A DNA stretch of 64,000 nucleotides from Nitrosomonas sp. (GTDB lineage Bacteria > Pseudomonadota > Gammaproteobacteria > Burkholderiales > Nitrosomonadaceae): NCBI GenBank assembly GCA_020852475.1, contig JADZAR010000119.1, forward strand, positions 1 to 64,000. The letters run 5' to 3'. The notes beneath the pieces were generated by a model, which was not told the origin of the DNA, searched no databases, and worked only from the letters and a program-made list of their open reading frames with translations. Of this stretch, positions 52,034 through 64,000 are shown one piece after another. Numbering within the stretch: the stretch's first letter is position 1; the number at the start of each line of letters is the position of its first letter. Made by a program: the position numbers and the translations under genes.

Positions 52034-52867
52034 TTAATACAACGCTACCGTGGTCTGGTCATTGAGAAAACCGCTCGGCTGCGGCGCTCGCTTGATTCTC
52101 CCGAACATTCGGTGCACTGCAAAGCGGGGACGCTTCTGCCAGGACAGCACGCCCCCCGCAGGTTCTGCTACGGCACTGGCATTCGTTCGCCTTTCCGGTG
52201 GGCCATCACACCGCGTGACCTGCTCGAATGCCCGCAGAATTTGCCGATAGAATGCGCGACGTTTCCAGTATGCAATGTGAATACCATCAAAACTCATCCA
52301 GTCCGCTTCCACTTCACGCAAAACCAGTTGGCGGCGCTCGGCCATCTGTATCAATCCCTGATGCACCCTCCACGCACGCTCAATCACCTCAATCCTTGAA
52401 AGCCTGCATGAAGAGAACATGATGCTACGCAGCAGGTTAAAGCGTCGCTCAGACAACGCCTCAATTGATGCGATCGGTAAATTCGTCATTACAATACGCG
52501 CGCCTCGACGCTGTAATTGCGCTACACACCAGGACACCCAATTCAGTATTTCCTCTGGCGCGGCCTGATAAGGAATATCATTGCCGATATCGGTTAGAAA
52601 GGCATAAGTCACCGGTTCTGCGCCGGTTTCGGCTGAATGCAGTTGCCGCCACATGCCACTTTGAATTATTCCGGGCAATTCACGCATCAGCACGCGGCTA
52701 CCTTGTCCATAAGAGCGGCCATGCCCGGCGGCGACCAGAACTTCGCTCGGACTGCCGCAATACTGCTGCATCAATTCGATGATTAACCGCAACGATATTG
52801 TGAGATTACTTGCACCAAGCAGCACAAGGCGATTTTCCGGTCTGAAAGTATTCAAATTCAGCGTCAC
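52034..52867 (-). CDS. SGNH-hydrolase-like protein
   Basis: LVLLGASNLTISLRLIIELM (GxSN-like block I) and MSFDGIHIAYWKR (DxxH). Confidence 0.6.
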   Translation of the reverse strand: MTLNLNTFRPENRLVLLGASNLTISLRLIIELMQQYCGSPSEVLVAAGHGRSYGQGSRVLMRELPGIIQSGMWRQLHSAETGAEPVTYAFLTDIGNDIPYQAAPEEILNWVSWCVAQLQRRGARIVMTNLPIASIEALSERRFNLLRSIMFSSCRLSRIEVIERAWRVHQGLIQMAERRQLVLREVEADWMSFDGIHIAYWKRRAFYRQILRAFEQVTRCDGPPERRTNASAVAEPAGGVLSWQKRPRFAVHRMFGRIKRAPQPSGFLNDQTTVALY

Positions 52868-52918
52868 CGGACTTTCACGCTACCCGTGATAACATGGCGC
52901 GCACTACTGAATTTAAAT

Positions 52919-54307
52919 TCAGTAGTACTCCGTTTTGGCATAGCTTTCAAAACGCGTAAATTCACCCAGAAAGGTTAAATTGACTTTACCAATCGGCCCG
53001 TTACGCTGTTTGCCGATAATAATTTCGGCAATGCCTTTATCCTGAGTTTCCGGGTTATAAACTTCGTCACGATAGATAAACAAAATGACATCGGCATCCT
53101 GCTCAATCGCGCCCGATTCACGGAGATCCGACATCACCGGACGCTTATTGGGGCGTTGTTCAAGACTGCGATTCAGCTGCGACAGCGCAATAACCGGCAC
53201 TTTTAATTCCTTGGCCAGACTTTTCATGGCGCGGGAAATTTCTGAGATTTCGGTCGCCCGATTTTCTCCCGGACTGCTCGAAGACATCAGCTGCAGATAA
53301 TCAATCACAATCAGACCCAGCTCGTTATGCTGACGATAGAGCCGTCTGGCTCTTGCACGCACTTCAAGTGCATTGAGCGCCGCACTCTCATCAATATAAA
53401 TCGGAGCATCGTTCAGTTTACCCAATGCATGGGTCAGTTTCGGCCAGTCGTCATCGTCCAGTCGGCCGGTGCGCACTTTGTGCTGGTCGAGTCGTCCGAC
53501 CGATCCCAGCATCCGCATGGCCAGCTGCGCGCCCCCCATCTCCATACTGAAGACCGCCACAGGTTTCTTCAATTCGAGTGCAACATATTCAGCAATGTTC
53601 AGGGAAAAAGCCGTTTTACCCATCGACGGTCTCCCTGCGACAATAATCAGGTCTCCCGGTTGAAAACCGGAGGTCTTTTGATCAAGATCGTGATAGCCGG
53701 ATGCAATACCGGTTACTTCGCTGGGATCATCCCGGCTGTAAAGTTTCTCGATCCGTTCGACGACTTCTTTCAGCAGAGGCTGAATGTCAACGAACCCCTG
53801 CTTGCCGCGCGCACCTTCTTCCGCAATTTCGAAAACCCTGGATTCAGCTTCATCGAGCAGCGCAGCCGCCGAACGACCTGCGGGACTATAGGCTGATTCC
53901 GTAATCTGTACGCCAATTTGCGCCAGATTACGCATAATTGAACGCTCGCGGACGATCTCGGCATAACGCTTGATATTGGCTGCGGAAGGCGTATTCTGCA
54001 CAATACTGCCGATATAGGCGAGCCCCCCGACCGCTTGCAGTTCCGCTGACAATTCCAGCGATTCGGCAACCGTCACGACATCAGCGGGCTTATTCTGTTC
54101 GATCAGCTTGCAGATATGATGATAGATTCGTCGATGGTCATGCCGGTAAAAATCATCATCGGTAATGATGTCGGCAATTTTGTCCCAAGCCTGATTGTCA
54201 AGCATCAGTCCACCAAGCACGGATTGCTCGGTTTCTATGGAATGCGGCGGTGTTTTCAGCGGTTCCAGTGTTTCACCGGCGCTGATACTAAGTGTGGATT
54301 GAGCCAT
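52919..54307 (-). CDS. dnaB: Replicative DNA helicase
   Basis: PPHSIETEQSVLGGLMLDNQAWDKIADIITDDDFYRHDHRRIY; GDLIIVAGRPSMGKTAFSLNIAEYVA. Confidence 0.98.
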   Translation of the reverse strand: MAQSTLSISAGETLEPLKTPPHSIETEQSVLGGLMLDNQAWDKIADIITDDDFYRHDHRRIYHHICKLIEQNKPADVVTVAESLELSAELQAVGGLAYIGSIVQNTPSAANIKRYAEIVRERSIMRNLAQIGVQITESAYSPAGRSAAALLDEAESRVFEIAEEGARGKQGFVDIQPLLKEVVERIEKLYSRDDPSEVTGIASGYHDLDQKTSGFQPGDLIIVAGRPSMGKTAFSLNIAEYVALELKKPVAVFSMEMGGAQLAMRMLGSVGRLDQHKVRTGRLDDDDWPKLTHALGKLNDAPIYIDESAALNALEVRARARRLYRQHNELGLIVIDYLQLMSSSSPGENRATEISEISRAMKSLAKELKVPVIALSQLNRSLEQRPNKRPVMSDLRESGAIEQDADVILFIYRDEVYNPETQDKGIAEIIIGKQRNGPIGKVNLTFLGEFTRFESYAKTEYY

Positions 54308-54370
54308 AGCCTTTCGACCGGAACAGTGTTTTACAAATGTCTTATTCTAGCATCGACTCAGCTGAAAATT

Positions 54371-54396
54371 AAAAAGGACTCATGCGAGTCCTTTTT
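54371..54396 (-). terminator. Rho-independent terminator between rplI and dnaB
   Basis: AAAAAGGACTC-ATGC-GAGTCCTTTTT symmetrical hairpin with flanking A/T tracts. Confidence 0.75.
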
Positions 54397-54417
54397 GGGC
54401 TTGAACGGCAAATTTCC

Positions 54418-54879
54418 TCAGAGCATTGCTTCGCCCAACACTGATACGGTAACTTGCGCAGAGATATCGCCATACAGGACGACCTTGATCGGATAATCCC
54501 CGACCTGCTTGAGTTGACCCTGCGGCATGCGGACCATGGATTTTTCAATATCAAACCCTTGTTCCTTGAGCGCTTCGACTACATTGGTGCTGGTTACAGA
54601 ACCAAAAAGTTTGCCGTCACTACTGGTTTTCTGCGAAATTTGCAGCATCAATCCTTCGAGTCTGCCCGCAATAGCCTGCGCTGCCGCCAGCGTGTCACTC
54701 TGCTTTTGCTCCAGATCGGCGCGGCGTTTTTCAAATTCAGCAATCGCCGTTTCAGTAGCGCGTTTCGCTTTACCCTGTGGAATCAGATAGTTTCTTGCAT
54801 AACCGCTTTTTACATTAACGACTTCACCCAAGCGTCCCAATTTAGAGATTGTTTCCATTAATATGATCTGCATATTCAA
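54418..54879 (-). CDS. rplI: 50S ribosomal protein L9
   Basis: [36 protein letters not shown]. Confidence 0.98.
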   Translation of the reverse strand: MNMQIILMETISKLGRLGEVVNVKSGYARNYLIPQGKAKRATETAIAEFEKRRADLEQKQSDTLAAAQAIAGRLEGLMLQISQKTSSDGKLFGSVTSTNVVEALKEQGFDIEKSMVRMPQGQLKQVGDYPIKVVLYGDISAQVTVSVLGEAML

Positions 54880-54884
54880 GCTCC

Positions 54885-55166
54885 TCAGTGACGATCAGTA
54901 TAGGGCAACAGCGCCAGAAAACGTGCACGCTCGATTGCAGTGCCAAGCTGGCGCTGATAAAACGCACGCGTACCGGTTATACGCGCAGGAATAATTTTTC
55001 CATTTTCATTGATAAAATCTTTCAAAACTTCAATATCTTTATAATCAATGGTTTTCACGCCTTCTACCGTAAAACGGCAGAATTTCTTGCGCTTGAACAG
55101 CGGACGATTTGCTTTTCTTTCCTTTTCTTTATCTTTTCCATCTTTACGTTTAAAAAAACGTGCCAT
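54885..55166 (-). CDS. rpsR: 30S ribosomal protein S18
   Basis: [10 protein letters not shown]...[37 protein letters not shown]; start set to ATG at 55166. Confidence 0.97.
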   Translation of the reverse strand: MARFFKRKDGKDKEKERKANRPLFKRKKFCRFTVEGVKTIDYKDIEVLKDFINENGKIIPARITGTRAFYQRQLGTAIERARFLALLPYTDRH

Positions 55167-55187
55167 AATTTTTCCCTGTTTTTCCAA

Positions 55188-55484
55188 TTAAATTTGAATG
55201 ATATGACCGGCATGCAGCACCAGTTGCTGATTATTCTGGCCCTTACGGTTAAGAAATCCGGTAATTTTGATGCTATCGCCAATATTCAGACCAGCCATGG
55301 CTGCCGCTGACTCACCGAACGCCACGACTGGCAATTCGCACTGAATCTGCCGCAGCACATTGGCTTCCCTTTGATTTGAATGATGTCTGACGATACAATC
55401 AATCGCAGGAACGCCAGCCGGGGTGTAGCGCAATATGCCCAGACGGACAATTTCACCACTGATAATCGTCTGGTTGCACTCCAC
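55188..55484 (-). CDS. priB: Primosomal replication protein N (PriB)
   Basis: GEIVRLGILRYTPAGVPAIDCIVRHHSNQREA; rpsF-priB-rpsR order. Confidence 0.95.
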   Translation of the reverse strand: MECNQTIISGEIVRLGILRYTPAGVPAIDCIVRHHSNQREANVLRQIQCELPVVAFGESAAAMAGLNIGDSIKITGFLNRKGQNNQQLVLHAGHIIQI

Positions 55485-55494
55485 CTAAGTTGTT

Positions 55495-55953
55495 TCAGGC
55501 CGTAGGGCTATCCGCTTCCGCGCCTTCTATCGCTTCATCTGCCGTTACCTCGCCACGCTCAGCCAGTGCAGTCTCACCGGACGGCTCTTCCGCTTCACCC
55601 GACAAATCGGCAGCCGCATCAGCTTTTTCTTTTTGCTGCAACATCGGCGAAGGTTCAGTCACCGGACCTTCCATTCTTATAATGAGATGACGCAGAATCG
55701 CATCACTGAATTTAAAAGCATACTCAAGCTCATTCAATACTTCCTGACTGCATTCTATATTCATCATGACATAATGCGCTTTATGCACTTTCTGAATAAG
55801 ATAAGCCAGCTGACGCCGCCCCCAATCTTCCACTCTGTGAACATTGCCATCCCTGGCGGTTACAATTCCGCGATAACGTTCTATCATCGCGGGCACTTGT
55901 TCACTTTGATCGGGGTGAACGATTAGTACGATTTCATAATGTCGCATAGCCAC
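55495..55953 (-). CDS. rpsF: 30S ribosomal protein S6
   Basis: [53 protein letters not shown]; extended acidic C-terminal tail. Confidence 0.97.
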   Translation of the reverse strand: MAMRHYEIVLIVHPDQSEQVPAMIERYRGIVTARDGNVHRVEDWGRRQLAYLIQKVHKAHYVMMNIECSQEVLNELEYAFKFSDAILRHLIIRMEGPVTEPSPMLQQKEKADAAADLSGEAEEPSGETALAERGEVTADEAIEGAEADSPTA

Positions 55954-56259
55954 TCTTCGCTTTTTCCTTTTGGGTTAAAGTCTTCCACAAGCTCATGGTA
56001 AGACAAGGGTTGAAAAGGCGCTATTCTACTGAATTGCAATGGAAACATCAAATAAACCTGATTCCTAAACTTGATCTTTACGGAAACATCCATGCTGAAT
56101 CGGACTATTGAAGCATTCTGTTTTATGTTTTATCCAAAAACATAGAATCAGCACCATAATTGCCATATAGAACTGGTAAAATCGATCCATACAAAAATAA
56201 CAACACGATGCGCCTAAAATGCGCCGATACCACAGTAAAAATACAGCCAATCAAACACC

Positions 56260-56832
56260 ATGTTACTCATGATAGATAATTACGACTCTTTCACCTACAA
56301 TCTCGTGCAGTATTTCGGCGAGCTTGGAGAGGAAGTTGTCGTATACCGTAACGATGAAATCACGCTGGATGCGATTACCCGGCTCTCTCCCGAGAGAATT
56401 GTCATTTCTCCGGGGCCCTGCACGCCCAATGAAGCGGGCATATCGCTTTCTGTCATCAAACAATTCAGTGAAAAAACCCCTGTCCTGGGCGTATGCCTGG
56501 GACATCAAAGCATAGGGCAGGCATTCGGCGGCAGAATTATTCATGCCAGGCAATTGATGCACGGAAAAACATCCCCTATTTTTCATCAGGACAAAGGCGT
56601 TTTCCGCGGCTTGCCCAATCCTTTCATTGCCACACGGTATCATTCCCTGGTCATTGAGCGCGCCACATTGCCGGATTGCCTGGAAATCACCGCATGGACT
56701 GAAGACGATGAAATCATGGGCGTCAGGCATAAAACGCTGAAGATCGAAGGCATACAGTTTCATCCCGAATCAATACTCAGCCAGCATGGTCACGACATGC
56801 TGAAAAACTTCTTGGATCAAACATCACACTGA
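56260..56832 (+). CDS. trpG: Anthranilate synthase component II (glutamine amidotransferase)
   Basis: [48 protein letters not shown]. Confidence 0.97.
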   Translation: MLLMIDNYDSFTYNLVQYFGELGEEVVVYRNDEITLDAITRLSPERIVISPGPCTPNEAGISLSVIKQFSEKTPVLGVCLGHQSIGQAFGGRIIHARQLMHGKTSPIFHQDKGVFRGLPNPFIATRYHSLVIERATLPDCLEITAWTEDDEIMGVRHKTLKIEGIQFHPESILSQHGHDMLKNFLDQTSH

Positions 56833-56842
56833 CAGGAACAGG

Positions 56843-57883
56843 ATGAAACCACAGGAAGCGTTAGGTCGAATCGTCGATCACCAGGAAATTCAGCATGATG
56901 ACATGCTGTCATTGATGCGCCAGATTATGCAGGGTGAAGTGTCACCGGTACTGATTTCGGCCATTATTACCGGCCTGCGTATGAAAAGGGAAACGATTGG
57001 CGAAATCACTGCGGCCGCCAAAGTCATGCGCGAATTCGCCACGCCGGTCAAGGTGACCGGTACTCACCATCTGGTCGATACCTGCGGTACCGGCGGCGAT
57101 GCGGCGCACACGTTTAACATCTCCACTGCGGCGGCCTTCGTCAGCGCGGCGGCTGGTGCCCAGGTCGCCAAGCATGGCGGACGCTCCGTATCCAGCAAAT
57201 CGGGCAGCGCCGATGTGCTCGAAGCGCTTGGCGTCAACCTGAGTCAAACGCCTGAACAGGTTGCCGACAGCATCGGTAAAATCGGCGTCGGCTTCATGTT
57301 TGCGCCCAATTACCACAGCGCGATGAAGCATGCCGCGCCGGTGCGCCGCGAACTCGGCATCAAGACCCTCTTCAATATTCTTGGACCCTTGACCAATCCC
57401 GCCAGCGCAAAAAAACAGGTGCTTGGCGTGTTTGACGCAAAACTGGTTTCGATTCTCGCGCATGTGCTGCAGCAGCTTGGCAGCACGCACGTGATAATCG
57501 TCAACGGCACGGACGGTCTCGATGAAATCACCATCAGCGGTGAAACCCGTGTTGGCGAACTCAGGCAAGGTGCTGTCACCGAATACAGTGTCCGTCCCGA
57601 GGATTTCGGGCTGCAATCGGCGCCGATTACATCGATACAAGTCAGCGACAGCGATCAGGCCAAGGCCATGCTGCTCTCGGTACTGGAAAACAAAAAAGGC
57701 CCGGCGCGCGACATCGTGTTACTAAACGCAGGCGCGGCAGTGTATGTCTCCGGCGTCACCGATTCCCTGGCCCAGGGCATACGCGCCGCGCAACGCGCGA
57801 TTGAAAGCGGCGCGGCATTACAGAAACTGCATGAACTGGTTGCCTTCTCCAATCAAGGCAATTCAAATCCGGCAACCGCATAA
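56843..57883 (+). CDS. trpD: Anthranilate phosphoribosyltransferase
   Basis: [54 protein letters not shown]. Confidence 0.98.
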   Translation: MKPQEALGRIVDHQEIQHDDMLSLMRQIMQGEVSPVLISAIITGLRMKRETIGEITAAAKVMREFATPVKVTGTHHLVDTCGTGGDAAHTFNISTAAAFVSAAAGAQVAKHGGRSVSSKSGSADVLEALGVNLSQTPEQVADSIGKIGVGFMFAPNYHSAMKHAAPVRRELGIKTLFNILGPLTNPASAKKQVLGVFDAKLVSILAHVLQQLGSTHVIIVNGTDGLDEITISGETRVGELRQGAVTEYSVRPEDFGLQSAPITSIQVSDSDQAKAMLLSVLENKKGPARDIVLLNAGAAVYVSGVTDSLAQGIRAAQRAIESGAALQKLHELVAFSNQGNSNPATA

Positions 57884-57891
57884 TTCGTAAA

Positions 57892-58758
57892 ATGTCAGAC
57901 ATACTCAAAAAAATACTGGCCACCAAAGTACAGGAAATCACTGCGGCCAAAGCGCAAACCCCATTCACCGAAGTGATGACTGCAGCAGAATCCGCGCCAC
58001 CCGCGCGCGATTTCACCGCGGCCATTCAAAACAAAATCACCGCCAGGCAACCCGCCGTAATTGCCGAAATCAAACAGGCCAGCCCAAGCAAAGGCGTACT
58101 GCGCGGGCCGCAATCGCCGCATTTGCGTTTTGACCCCGCCGAAATTGCGGCAACGTATGAAGAACATGGCGCAGCGTGCCTGTCTGTGCTGACCGATCGG
58201 CAGTATTTCATGGGCGCGCCCGAATACCTGCAACAGGCGCGCGCAGCCTGTCAACTGCCGGTATTGCGCAAGGATTTCATGCTCGAGGAATACCAGATCG
58301 CAGAAGCGCGTGCGATGGGCGCGGACTGCATTCTGCTCATCGTCGCGGCATTCACCATGGACGCTAATTTCGGCGCTGAAAAGCTGGACAACTTTGAACA
58401 CGATCCGCTCAAACAGATGCGCAAACTCGAAGCACTGGCGCATGCGCTCGGCATGTCGGTCCTCGTCGAAGTGCATGACGCCGAAGAACTGTCACTCGCA
58501 CTGCAACTCAGCACTCCGCTGACCGGCATCAACAACCGCAACCTGCGCACGTTTGAAACCCGTCTGGACACCACTTTGCAATTATTGGAACAGATACCCG
58601 GCGACCGCATTATCGTCACCGAAAGCGGCATTCACACACCGGAGGATGTTGCGCTAATGCGCCAGCACAACGTCAACGCCTTCCTCGTCGGCGAGGCATT
58701 CATGCGCGCGGATGACCCGGGCGTTGAGCTGGCGCGGCTGTTCGGCGGCGCAGGCTGA
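57892..58758 (+). CDS. trpC: Indole-3-glycerol phosphate synthase
   Basis: [41 protein letters not shown]. Confidence 0.97.
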   Translation: MSDILKKILATKVQEITAAKAQTPFTEVMTAAESAPPARDFTAAIQNKITARQPAVIAEIKQASPSKGVLRGPQSPHLRFDPAEIAATYEEHGAACLSVLTDRQYFMGAPEYLQQARAACQLPVLRKDFMLEEYQIAEARAMGADCILLIVAAFTMDANFGAEKLDNFEHDPLKQMRKLEALAHALGMSVLVEVHDAEELSLALQLSTPLTGINNRNLRTFETRLDTTLQLLEQIPGDRIIVTESGIHTPEDVALMRQHNVNAFLVGEAFMRADDPGVELARLFGGAG

Positions 58759-58965
58759 CAAGGCATCGCAAAAAGAATCGTTGACGGGGCGATAGCTGGA
58801 ATTGAGCACTGCATTCATCTTCGCCAAATTCTTGTTAAACAAAGAACACAAACTCCATTAACAGAAACCTGATTACGCAGAGCTAATCGGACCTTCTTGC
58901 TCGTTAAAGAAAAATATTCTATCGCCGATTTTGCAGTATCCCGATAAAACCCCATTCGCAAACCA

Positions 58966-59610
58966 ATGGAAATAAATAATACATACAGTGCTTTTCATCA
59001 TGCTTTTGCCTTTAACAGCGTTGCCAGCAATCCGTCACAAAACGATAGCAACGGGAAACTACAACCAGAGCAGGATATTGCCAGCAAAGAAACCACCTCG
59101 ACCGAGACCACTGCAATTTCTGCCACACAGCAGAATCCTGAAGTTCTTCGCCAAATCAGTGAGCTGCGTATTCGTGATCTGGAAGTACGCGCGCACGAGC
59201 TCGCTCATTTGGCTGCCGCAGGCGGAATAGCAAAAGGCGGCCCAACATTTGACTATCAGCGTGGGCCTGATGGTAAACTTTATGCGGTAGGTGGCGAAGT
59301 ACAAATCGATACATCTGGCGTACCTGGAGATCCGGAAGCCACGTTACAAAAAGCGGAACAAATTCAACGTGCAGCACTCGCCCCAGCCCAACCTTCTGCT
59401 CAAGACCGGTCAGTAGCGATGGCCGCCGCTGCAATGGCGGCTGAAGCGCGCGCAGAAATAACCAGCCATAATTCAGAAAGAAACTCCCATGAAAATGCGA
59501 GTAATGACCACTCGCCTGATAATCAACGCCTTATCAGCCAAGTGAACGAAGCATACACTAACAATTTTGAGCAGGATCAGTCGAGGAAACTGCTTGATCT
59601 GGTCGCATAA
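58966..59610 (+). CDS. Putative metalloprotease, SprA-related / CJM1_0395-like family
   Basis: RDLEVRAHELAHLAAAGGIAKGGPTFDYQRGPDGKLYAVGGEVQIDTSGVPGDPEATLQKA with HELAH zinc motif. Confidence 0.8.
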   Translation: MEINNTYSAFHHAFAFNSVASNPSQNDSNGKLQPEQDIASKETTSTETTAISATQQNPEVLRQISELRIRDLEVRAHELAHLAAAGGIAKGGPTFDYQRGPDGKLYAVGGEVQIDTSGVPGDPEATLQKAEQIQRAALAPAQPSAQDRSVAMAAAAMAAEARAEITSHNSERNSHENASNDHSPDNQRLISQVNEAYTNNFEQDQSRKLLDLVA

Positions 59611-59700
59611 ATTCTTGGTAATTTAACCTGCTGCATCATCTCCGATGCAGACGATGTATTTGGCAAATAGCGGCGCAGGCTGAGTTGAGCGACAAGCGAT

Positions 59701-59740
59701 AACCCGGCATTCCATACGCTGAAAAACACCGGGTTTTTCT
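59701..59740 (+). terminator. Probable Rho-independent terminator
   Basis: AACCCGG...CCGGGTTTTTCTTC. Confidence 0.5.
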
Positions 59741-59756
59741 TCAATCCAATCAAAAC

Positions 59757-62700
59757 CTAACGCTCATATGCCAGCACGGGCGCCAACCAGCGTTCCGCCA
59801 TTTCCACCGTCCATCCTTTACGCCGCGCATAGTCTTCCACCTGATCCTTGCCGATTTTGCCGACGGCGAAGAATGTCGATTCCGGGTGTGAAAAATAAAA
59901 ACCGGATACCGCCGCGGTCGGCACCATGGCAAAGGACTCGGTCACGATAATGCCGGCTTTCTCCGTTGCGCCAAGCAGTTCGAACAAAGGTCCTTTTTCG
60001 GTGTGATCCGGACACGCCGGATAACCGGGTGCGGGACGGATGCCGCTGTATTCTTCATTGATCAGTTGCTCGTTTTCGAGTGTTTCATCTTTGGCGTAGC
60101 CCCAGAACTCACGCCGCACGCGCATGTGCATATGCTCGGCAAAGGCTTCCGCCAGACGGTCCGCCAGCGCTTTGAGCACAATTGCGCTGTAATCGTCATG
60201 GGCTTCCTCAAAGGCTTTAATGCGCTCATCAATGCCAAAACCCGCGCCCACGGCAAACAGGCCGATATAATCCCTGATTCCGGTATCTTTGGGTGCGATA
60301 AAGTCCGACAGGCACCGATTCGGTTTGCCGGTCGGTTTTTGCGTCTGTTGGCGCAGGCAGTGCCAGACCATCGCCACTTTCGTCCGGTTTTCATCAGTAT
60401 AGATTTCGATGTCATCGCCGATCGCGTTGGCCGGAAACAATCCAACCACGGCATTGGCCGAGAGCCATTTCTGCTCGACAATTTTTTTCAGCATTACCTG
60501 CGCGTCACGGAACAACTGGCTTGCGGTTTCGCCAACGACTTCGTCTTCCAGAATGGCCGGGTAGCGGCCCGCCAGTTCCCAGGCCTGGAAAAATGGCGTC
60601 CAGTCAATGAAAGGCACAATTTTTTCCAGCGGATAATTGTTCAACGTGCGTATGCCGATCAGCTCCGGTGGCGACGGTTGATAGTTTGACCAGTCCGGCT
60701 TGAACGCATTGGCGCGCGCCTGTTCAATCGTCAGTAACTGCGATGGGCCTTTTTTGTTTTTGTGCTGTGTGCGCACTTTTTCATACTCATCCTTGACGTC
60801 CTGGATGTAACCGGCCTTCATATCATCCGACAACAAACTGCTGCACACGCCGACAGCACGGCTTGCGTCCGGCACCCAGACCGTCGCGCCCTGGTAATGC
60901 GGCGCAATCTTGACGGCGGTATGCACGCGCGAAGTCGTCGCGCCGCCGATCAGCAACGGAATAGTGAAACCCTCGCGCTGCATTTCCTTGGCCACATGCG
61001 TCATTTCCTCAAGCGAAGGCGTAATCAATCCGGACAGGCCGATGATATCGGCGTTTTCTTTCCGGGCCATGTCCAGGATTTGCGCGCTCGGCACCATCAC
61101 GCCCATGTTGATGACTTCGTAATTGTTGCACTGCAATACCACGGCGACGATATTTTTGCCGATATCGTGGACATCGCCCTTGACGGTTGCCACGACAATC
61201 TTGCCTTTCGGACGCGAATCGCCGAGCAGTTTTTTCTCCGCCTCGATAAACGGCAGCAGATGCGCAACCGCTTGTTTCATCACACGCGCTGATTTAACCA
61301 CCTGCGGCAGAAACATTTTACCCGCGCCAAACAGATCGCCGACAACGCCCATGCCATCCATCAGCGGGCCTTCGATTACCTGAATCGGCCGCCCGCCTTT
61401 GGCATCGATTTCTTTTCGCGCTTCTTCGGTATCCTCAACGATATAGGTGGATATGCCCTTGACCAGGGCATGCGTCAACCGCTCCTGCAGCGGCAGCTCA
61501 CGCCAGCCTAAGTCTTCAATCTGCTCCTTCTTCCTGCCCTTGAAGTTTTCGGCAAAATCAACCAGCCGTTCGGTCGCGTCTTCACGGCGGTTAAACAGGA
61601 CGTCTTCGATACGCTCGAGCAGATCGGCCGGAATATCCGAATAAACGCCCAGCTGCCCGGCGTTAACAATGCCCATGGTCATACCGGCTTTCACCGCATG
61701 ATAGAGAAACGCGGTATGGATCGCTTCTCGAATCGGGTCATTGCCGCGGAACGAAAATGAAATATTGGACACGCCGCCGCTGATTTTGGCGTAAGGCAAG
61801 GTCTTTTTGATTTCGCGGATTGCCTCGATAAATGCCACGCCATAGTCATTGTGCTCTTCGATGCCGGTAGCGATGGCGAAGATATTCGGATCAAAAATAA
61901 TGTCTTCCGGTGGAAAACCGACTTTATCCACCAGCACACGATAACTGCGCGTACAGATATCAACCTTGCGCGCCAGCGTATCCGCCTGACCGTCTTCATC
62001 GAAAGCCATGACGATAACCGCCGCGCCATACCGCCGCGCCAGTCTGGCGTGCTGAATGAATTCCGCCTCGCCTTCCTTCATACTGATCGAATTAATGATC
62101 GCCTTGCCCTGGATGCATTTAAGGCCGGCTTCGATCACCGTCCATTTACTCGAATCAAGCATGATCGGCACACGGCAGATATCCGGCTCGGCTGCGATCA
62201 GATTCAGGAATGTCACCATCGCCTTCTGCGAGTCCAGCATGGCTTCATCCATATTGATGTCGATAATTTGCGCGCCGTTTTCGACCTGGTTACGCGCGAC
62301 ATCGAGCGCTTCGGCATATTGGTCGTTCAGAATCAGGCGTGCAAATGCGCGCGAGCCGGTTACATTGGTACGCTCTCCGACATTCACAAACAGGGAATGG
62401 TCGTCAATACTCAAAGGCTCCAGACCGGATAGTCTCAGCTTTTTGGGTATTTCCGGAATTTTTCGCGGCGGCAGCGCGGAGACCGCTTCGGCAATGGCCT
62501 TGATATGCGCAGGCGTAGTGCCGCAGCAACCGCCGACAATATTGACAAATCCCGATTGCACAAAATCCTTGAGCTGTTTCGCCGTGTATTCAGGTGTCTC
62601 GTCATAGCCAGTCTCCGACAACGGATTAGGCAGTCCGGCATTGGGATGCACGCTGACGTACACGTCCGCCACGTCGGACAATTCCTCGATATAAGGGCGC

Positions 62701-63467
62701 ATCAATTCCGCGCCCAGCGCGCAGTTGATCCCGACGGACAACGGACGCGCATGACGCACCGAGTTCCAGAACGCCTCGGGCGTCTGCCCGGAAAGCGTGC
62801 GCCCGGACGCATCGGTAATGGTTACCGAAATCATGATCGGCAGGCGTATAGCGTTCGTTTCAAAGAACTGATCAATGGCGAACAAAGCGGCCTTGCAGTT
62901 CAGCGTATCGAAGATGGTTTCCACCAGCAGGATATCAACGCCGCCATCCACAAGGCCGCGTATGGAGTCGCTGTAATCGGATACCAGTTGATCGAAGGTG
63001 ATATTACGAAAACCGGGATCATTAACATCCGGTGAAATCGAAGCCGTTTTTGTCGTCGGACCGATAACGCCAGCGACAAAACGGGGTTTATCGGGTGTTC
63101 TGGCTTCCATCGCTTGCACCGCTTCACGAGCCAGTTGTGCAGCAGCCACGTTTAATTCATAAACGACATCCTGCATGTGATAATCCGCCATTGAAGCCGC
63201 GTTGGCATTAAACGTATTGGTTTCAATGATATCGGCGCCGGCTTCGAGGTAATTGTCATGAATCGAACGGATGATATCCGGGCGCGTCAGCGTTAATAAG
63301 TCGTTGTTGCCTTTCAGGTCATGCGGAAAATCCGCAAAACGGTCGCCGCGAAAATCGGCCTCCTGCAATTTGAACGTTTGAATCATTGTCCCCATTGCGC
63401 CATCCAGAATCACCATCCGGCTGGCCAGCAGATTTTCCAACTGACTCGTGCGAAGTTTTTTATTCAT
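59757..63467 (-). CDS. metH: Cobalamin-dependent methionine synthase
   Basis: 1236 aa; [12 protein letters not shown] zinc Cys; [32 protein letters not shown] cobalamin-binding. Confidence 0.98.
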   Translation of the reverse strand: MNKKLRTSQLENLLASRMVILDGAMGTMIQTFKLQEADFRGDRFADFPHDLKGNNDLLTLTRPDIIRSIHDNYLEAGADIIETNTFNANAASMADYHMQDVVYELNVAAAQLAREAVQAMEARTPDKPRFVAGVIGPTTKTASISPDVNDPGFRNITFDQLVSDYSDSIRGLVDGGVDILLVETIFDTLNCKAALFAIDQFFETNAIRLPIMISVTITDASGRTLSGQTPEAFWNSVRHARPLSVGINCALGAELMRPYIEELSDVADVYVSVHPNAGLPNPLSETGYDETPEYTAKQLKDFVQSGFVNIVGGCCGTTPAHIKAIAEAVSALPPRKIPEIPKKLRLSGLEPLSIDDHSLFVNVGERTNVTGSRAFARLILNDQYAEALDVARNQVENGAQIIDINMDEAMLDSQKAMVTFLNLIAAEPDICRVPIMLDSSKWTVIEAGLKCIQGKAIINSISMKEGEAEFIQHARLARRYGAAVIVMAFDEDGQADTLARKVDICTRSYRVLVDKVGFPPEDIIFDPNIFAIATGIEEHNDYGVAFIEAIREIKKTLPYAKISGGVSNISFSFRGNDPIREAIHTAFLYHAVKAGMTMGIVNAGQLGVYSDIPADLLERIEDVLFNRREDATERLVDFAENFKGRKKEQIEDLGWRELPLQERLTHALVKGISTYIVEDTEEARKEIDAKGGRPIQVIEGPLMDGMGVVGDLFGAGKMFLPQVVKSARVMKQAVAHLLPFIEAEKKLLGDSRPKGKIVVATVKGDVHDIGKNIVAVVLQCNNYEVINMGVMVPSAQILDMARKENADIIGLSGLITPSLEEMTHVAKEMQREGFTIPLLIGGATTSRVHTAVKIAPHYQGATVWVPDASRAVGVCSSLLSDDMKAGYIQDVKDEYEKVRTQHKNKKGPSQLLTIEQARANAFKPDWSNYQPSPPELIGIRTLNNYPLEKIVPFIDWTPFFQAWELAGRYPAILEDEVVGETASQLFRDAQVMLKKIVEQKWLSANAVVGLFPANAIGDDIEIYTDENRTKVAMVWHCLRQQTQKPTGKPNRCLSDFIAPKDTGIRDYIGLFAVGAGFGIDERIKAFEEAHDDYSAIVLKALADRLAEAFAEHMHMRVRREFWGYAKDETLENEQLINEEYSGIRPAPGYPACPDHTEKGPLFELLGATEKAGIIVTESFAMVPTAAVSGFYFSHPESTFFAVGKIGKDQVEDYARRKGWTVEMAERWLAPVLAYER

Positions 63468-63551
63468 TGTCTTGACTGCTTTTTTTCAAATTAAAGCGAT
63501 TAATTATACCTTACCCGGCCGTATCAAACCGGAACGAGTGTGGATTCAACA

Positions 63552-64000
63552 TCATAGATACATTAACTGAACCTGATAGCCTGTTGATTTCAGTTCACTG
63601 TTATCCAGATACAATTCGATAACCAGCTCCTGTCCGCGTTGAATAGCTGTGATTGCTTTCTGTTCTCCGGACAGGTATTCATCGGCAGTAAATATACGGC
63701 TGGCCAGTAATTGATTATGGACATCCGTCAATGATAACTTGATTGCCGGCAAAGCCTGCGCATGCGCCGCATGGTTGCGGATGATCGTGGTCAACGTAAG
63801 CACTTCGGGAAAATGCACCGGATCACGCACTTCGAGATCGGAATGCACGATGCTCAATTGTTGAATATGCGCAGGCAGCGGCACCGAACAACCCAGCGGC
63901 CGGCAAAGTTTCTCCAGAAAAGGCCGGCTCTGCGGAAACAGCAGCGTCAATTCCGTCCGGTATGCATATAAACCCTGCCCTACCAGCAGAACGCATAAAA
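63552..64000 (-). CDS. DUF3426-like protein C-terminal part (continues past window edge)
   Basis: Open frame runs upstream of 63950 into the edge (..LLVGQGLYAYRTELTLLFPQSRPFLEKLCRPLGCSVPLP), typical of DUF3426 C-terminal region. Confidence 0.7.
   Translation of the reverse strand, partial: LCVLLVGQGLYAYRTELTLLFPQSRPFLEKLCRPLGCSVPLPAHIQQLSIVHSDLEVRDPVHFPEVLTLTTIIRNHAAHAQALPAIKLSLTDVHNQLLASRIFTADEYLSGEQKAITAIQRGQELVIELYLDNSELKSTGYQVQLMYL

Noticed and set aside
55954-56100. S6:S18-type leader hairpin upstream of rpsF
   Set aside because: A short hairpin can be drawn (GTCTTACCA..TGGAAGAC), but the conserved motif could not be confirmed by eye.
63468-63551. Possible B12 riboswitch in front of metH
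   Set aside because: The gap is only about 84 bp and no B12-box-like sequence was seen.
1-64000. CRISPR arrays, tRNA or rRNA genes
   Set aside because: No regularly spaced repeats or recognisable tRNA/rRNA sequence found on reading; a tRNAscan-SE and CRISPR scan would be decisive.

Overview
The window is an ordinary, gene-dense, mostly syntenic bacterial chromosome segment. Gene content and order suggest a betaproteobacterium, probably Nitrosomonas-like; this is inferred from gene content, not from a database search. Housekeeping blocks are: str operon (tuf-fusA-rpsG-rpsL), argG-argF-argD, gyrA-serC-serA-pheA-hisC-tyrA, a tandem glycine riboswitch with gcvT-gcvH-gcvPA-tpx-gcvPB, adhC-fghA, thiolase/fadB-like, rpsF-priB-rpsR-rplI-dnaB, trpG-trpD-trpC and metH. 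The accessory part is about 27.0-45 kb. It holds a scarred restriction/IS3 remnant, a 1243-aa SIR2-domain protein that is a candidate anti-phage NADase and overlaps a small frameshifted ORF, an orphan hypCDEX hydrogenase-maturation cluster, an L,D-transpeptidase plus Lpp-like lipoprotein pair, a Ycf46-like AAA ATPase, an outer-membrane barrel plus phosphate-binding-like protein pair, and a 997-aa di-heme (two CxxCH) protein resembling hydrazine-synthase alpha subunit (HzsA-related), divergent from the formaldehyde-detoxification genes. The best novelty candidates are the SIR2 locus and the HzsA-like di-heme protein. No CRISPR array, rRNA or tRNA was recognised.
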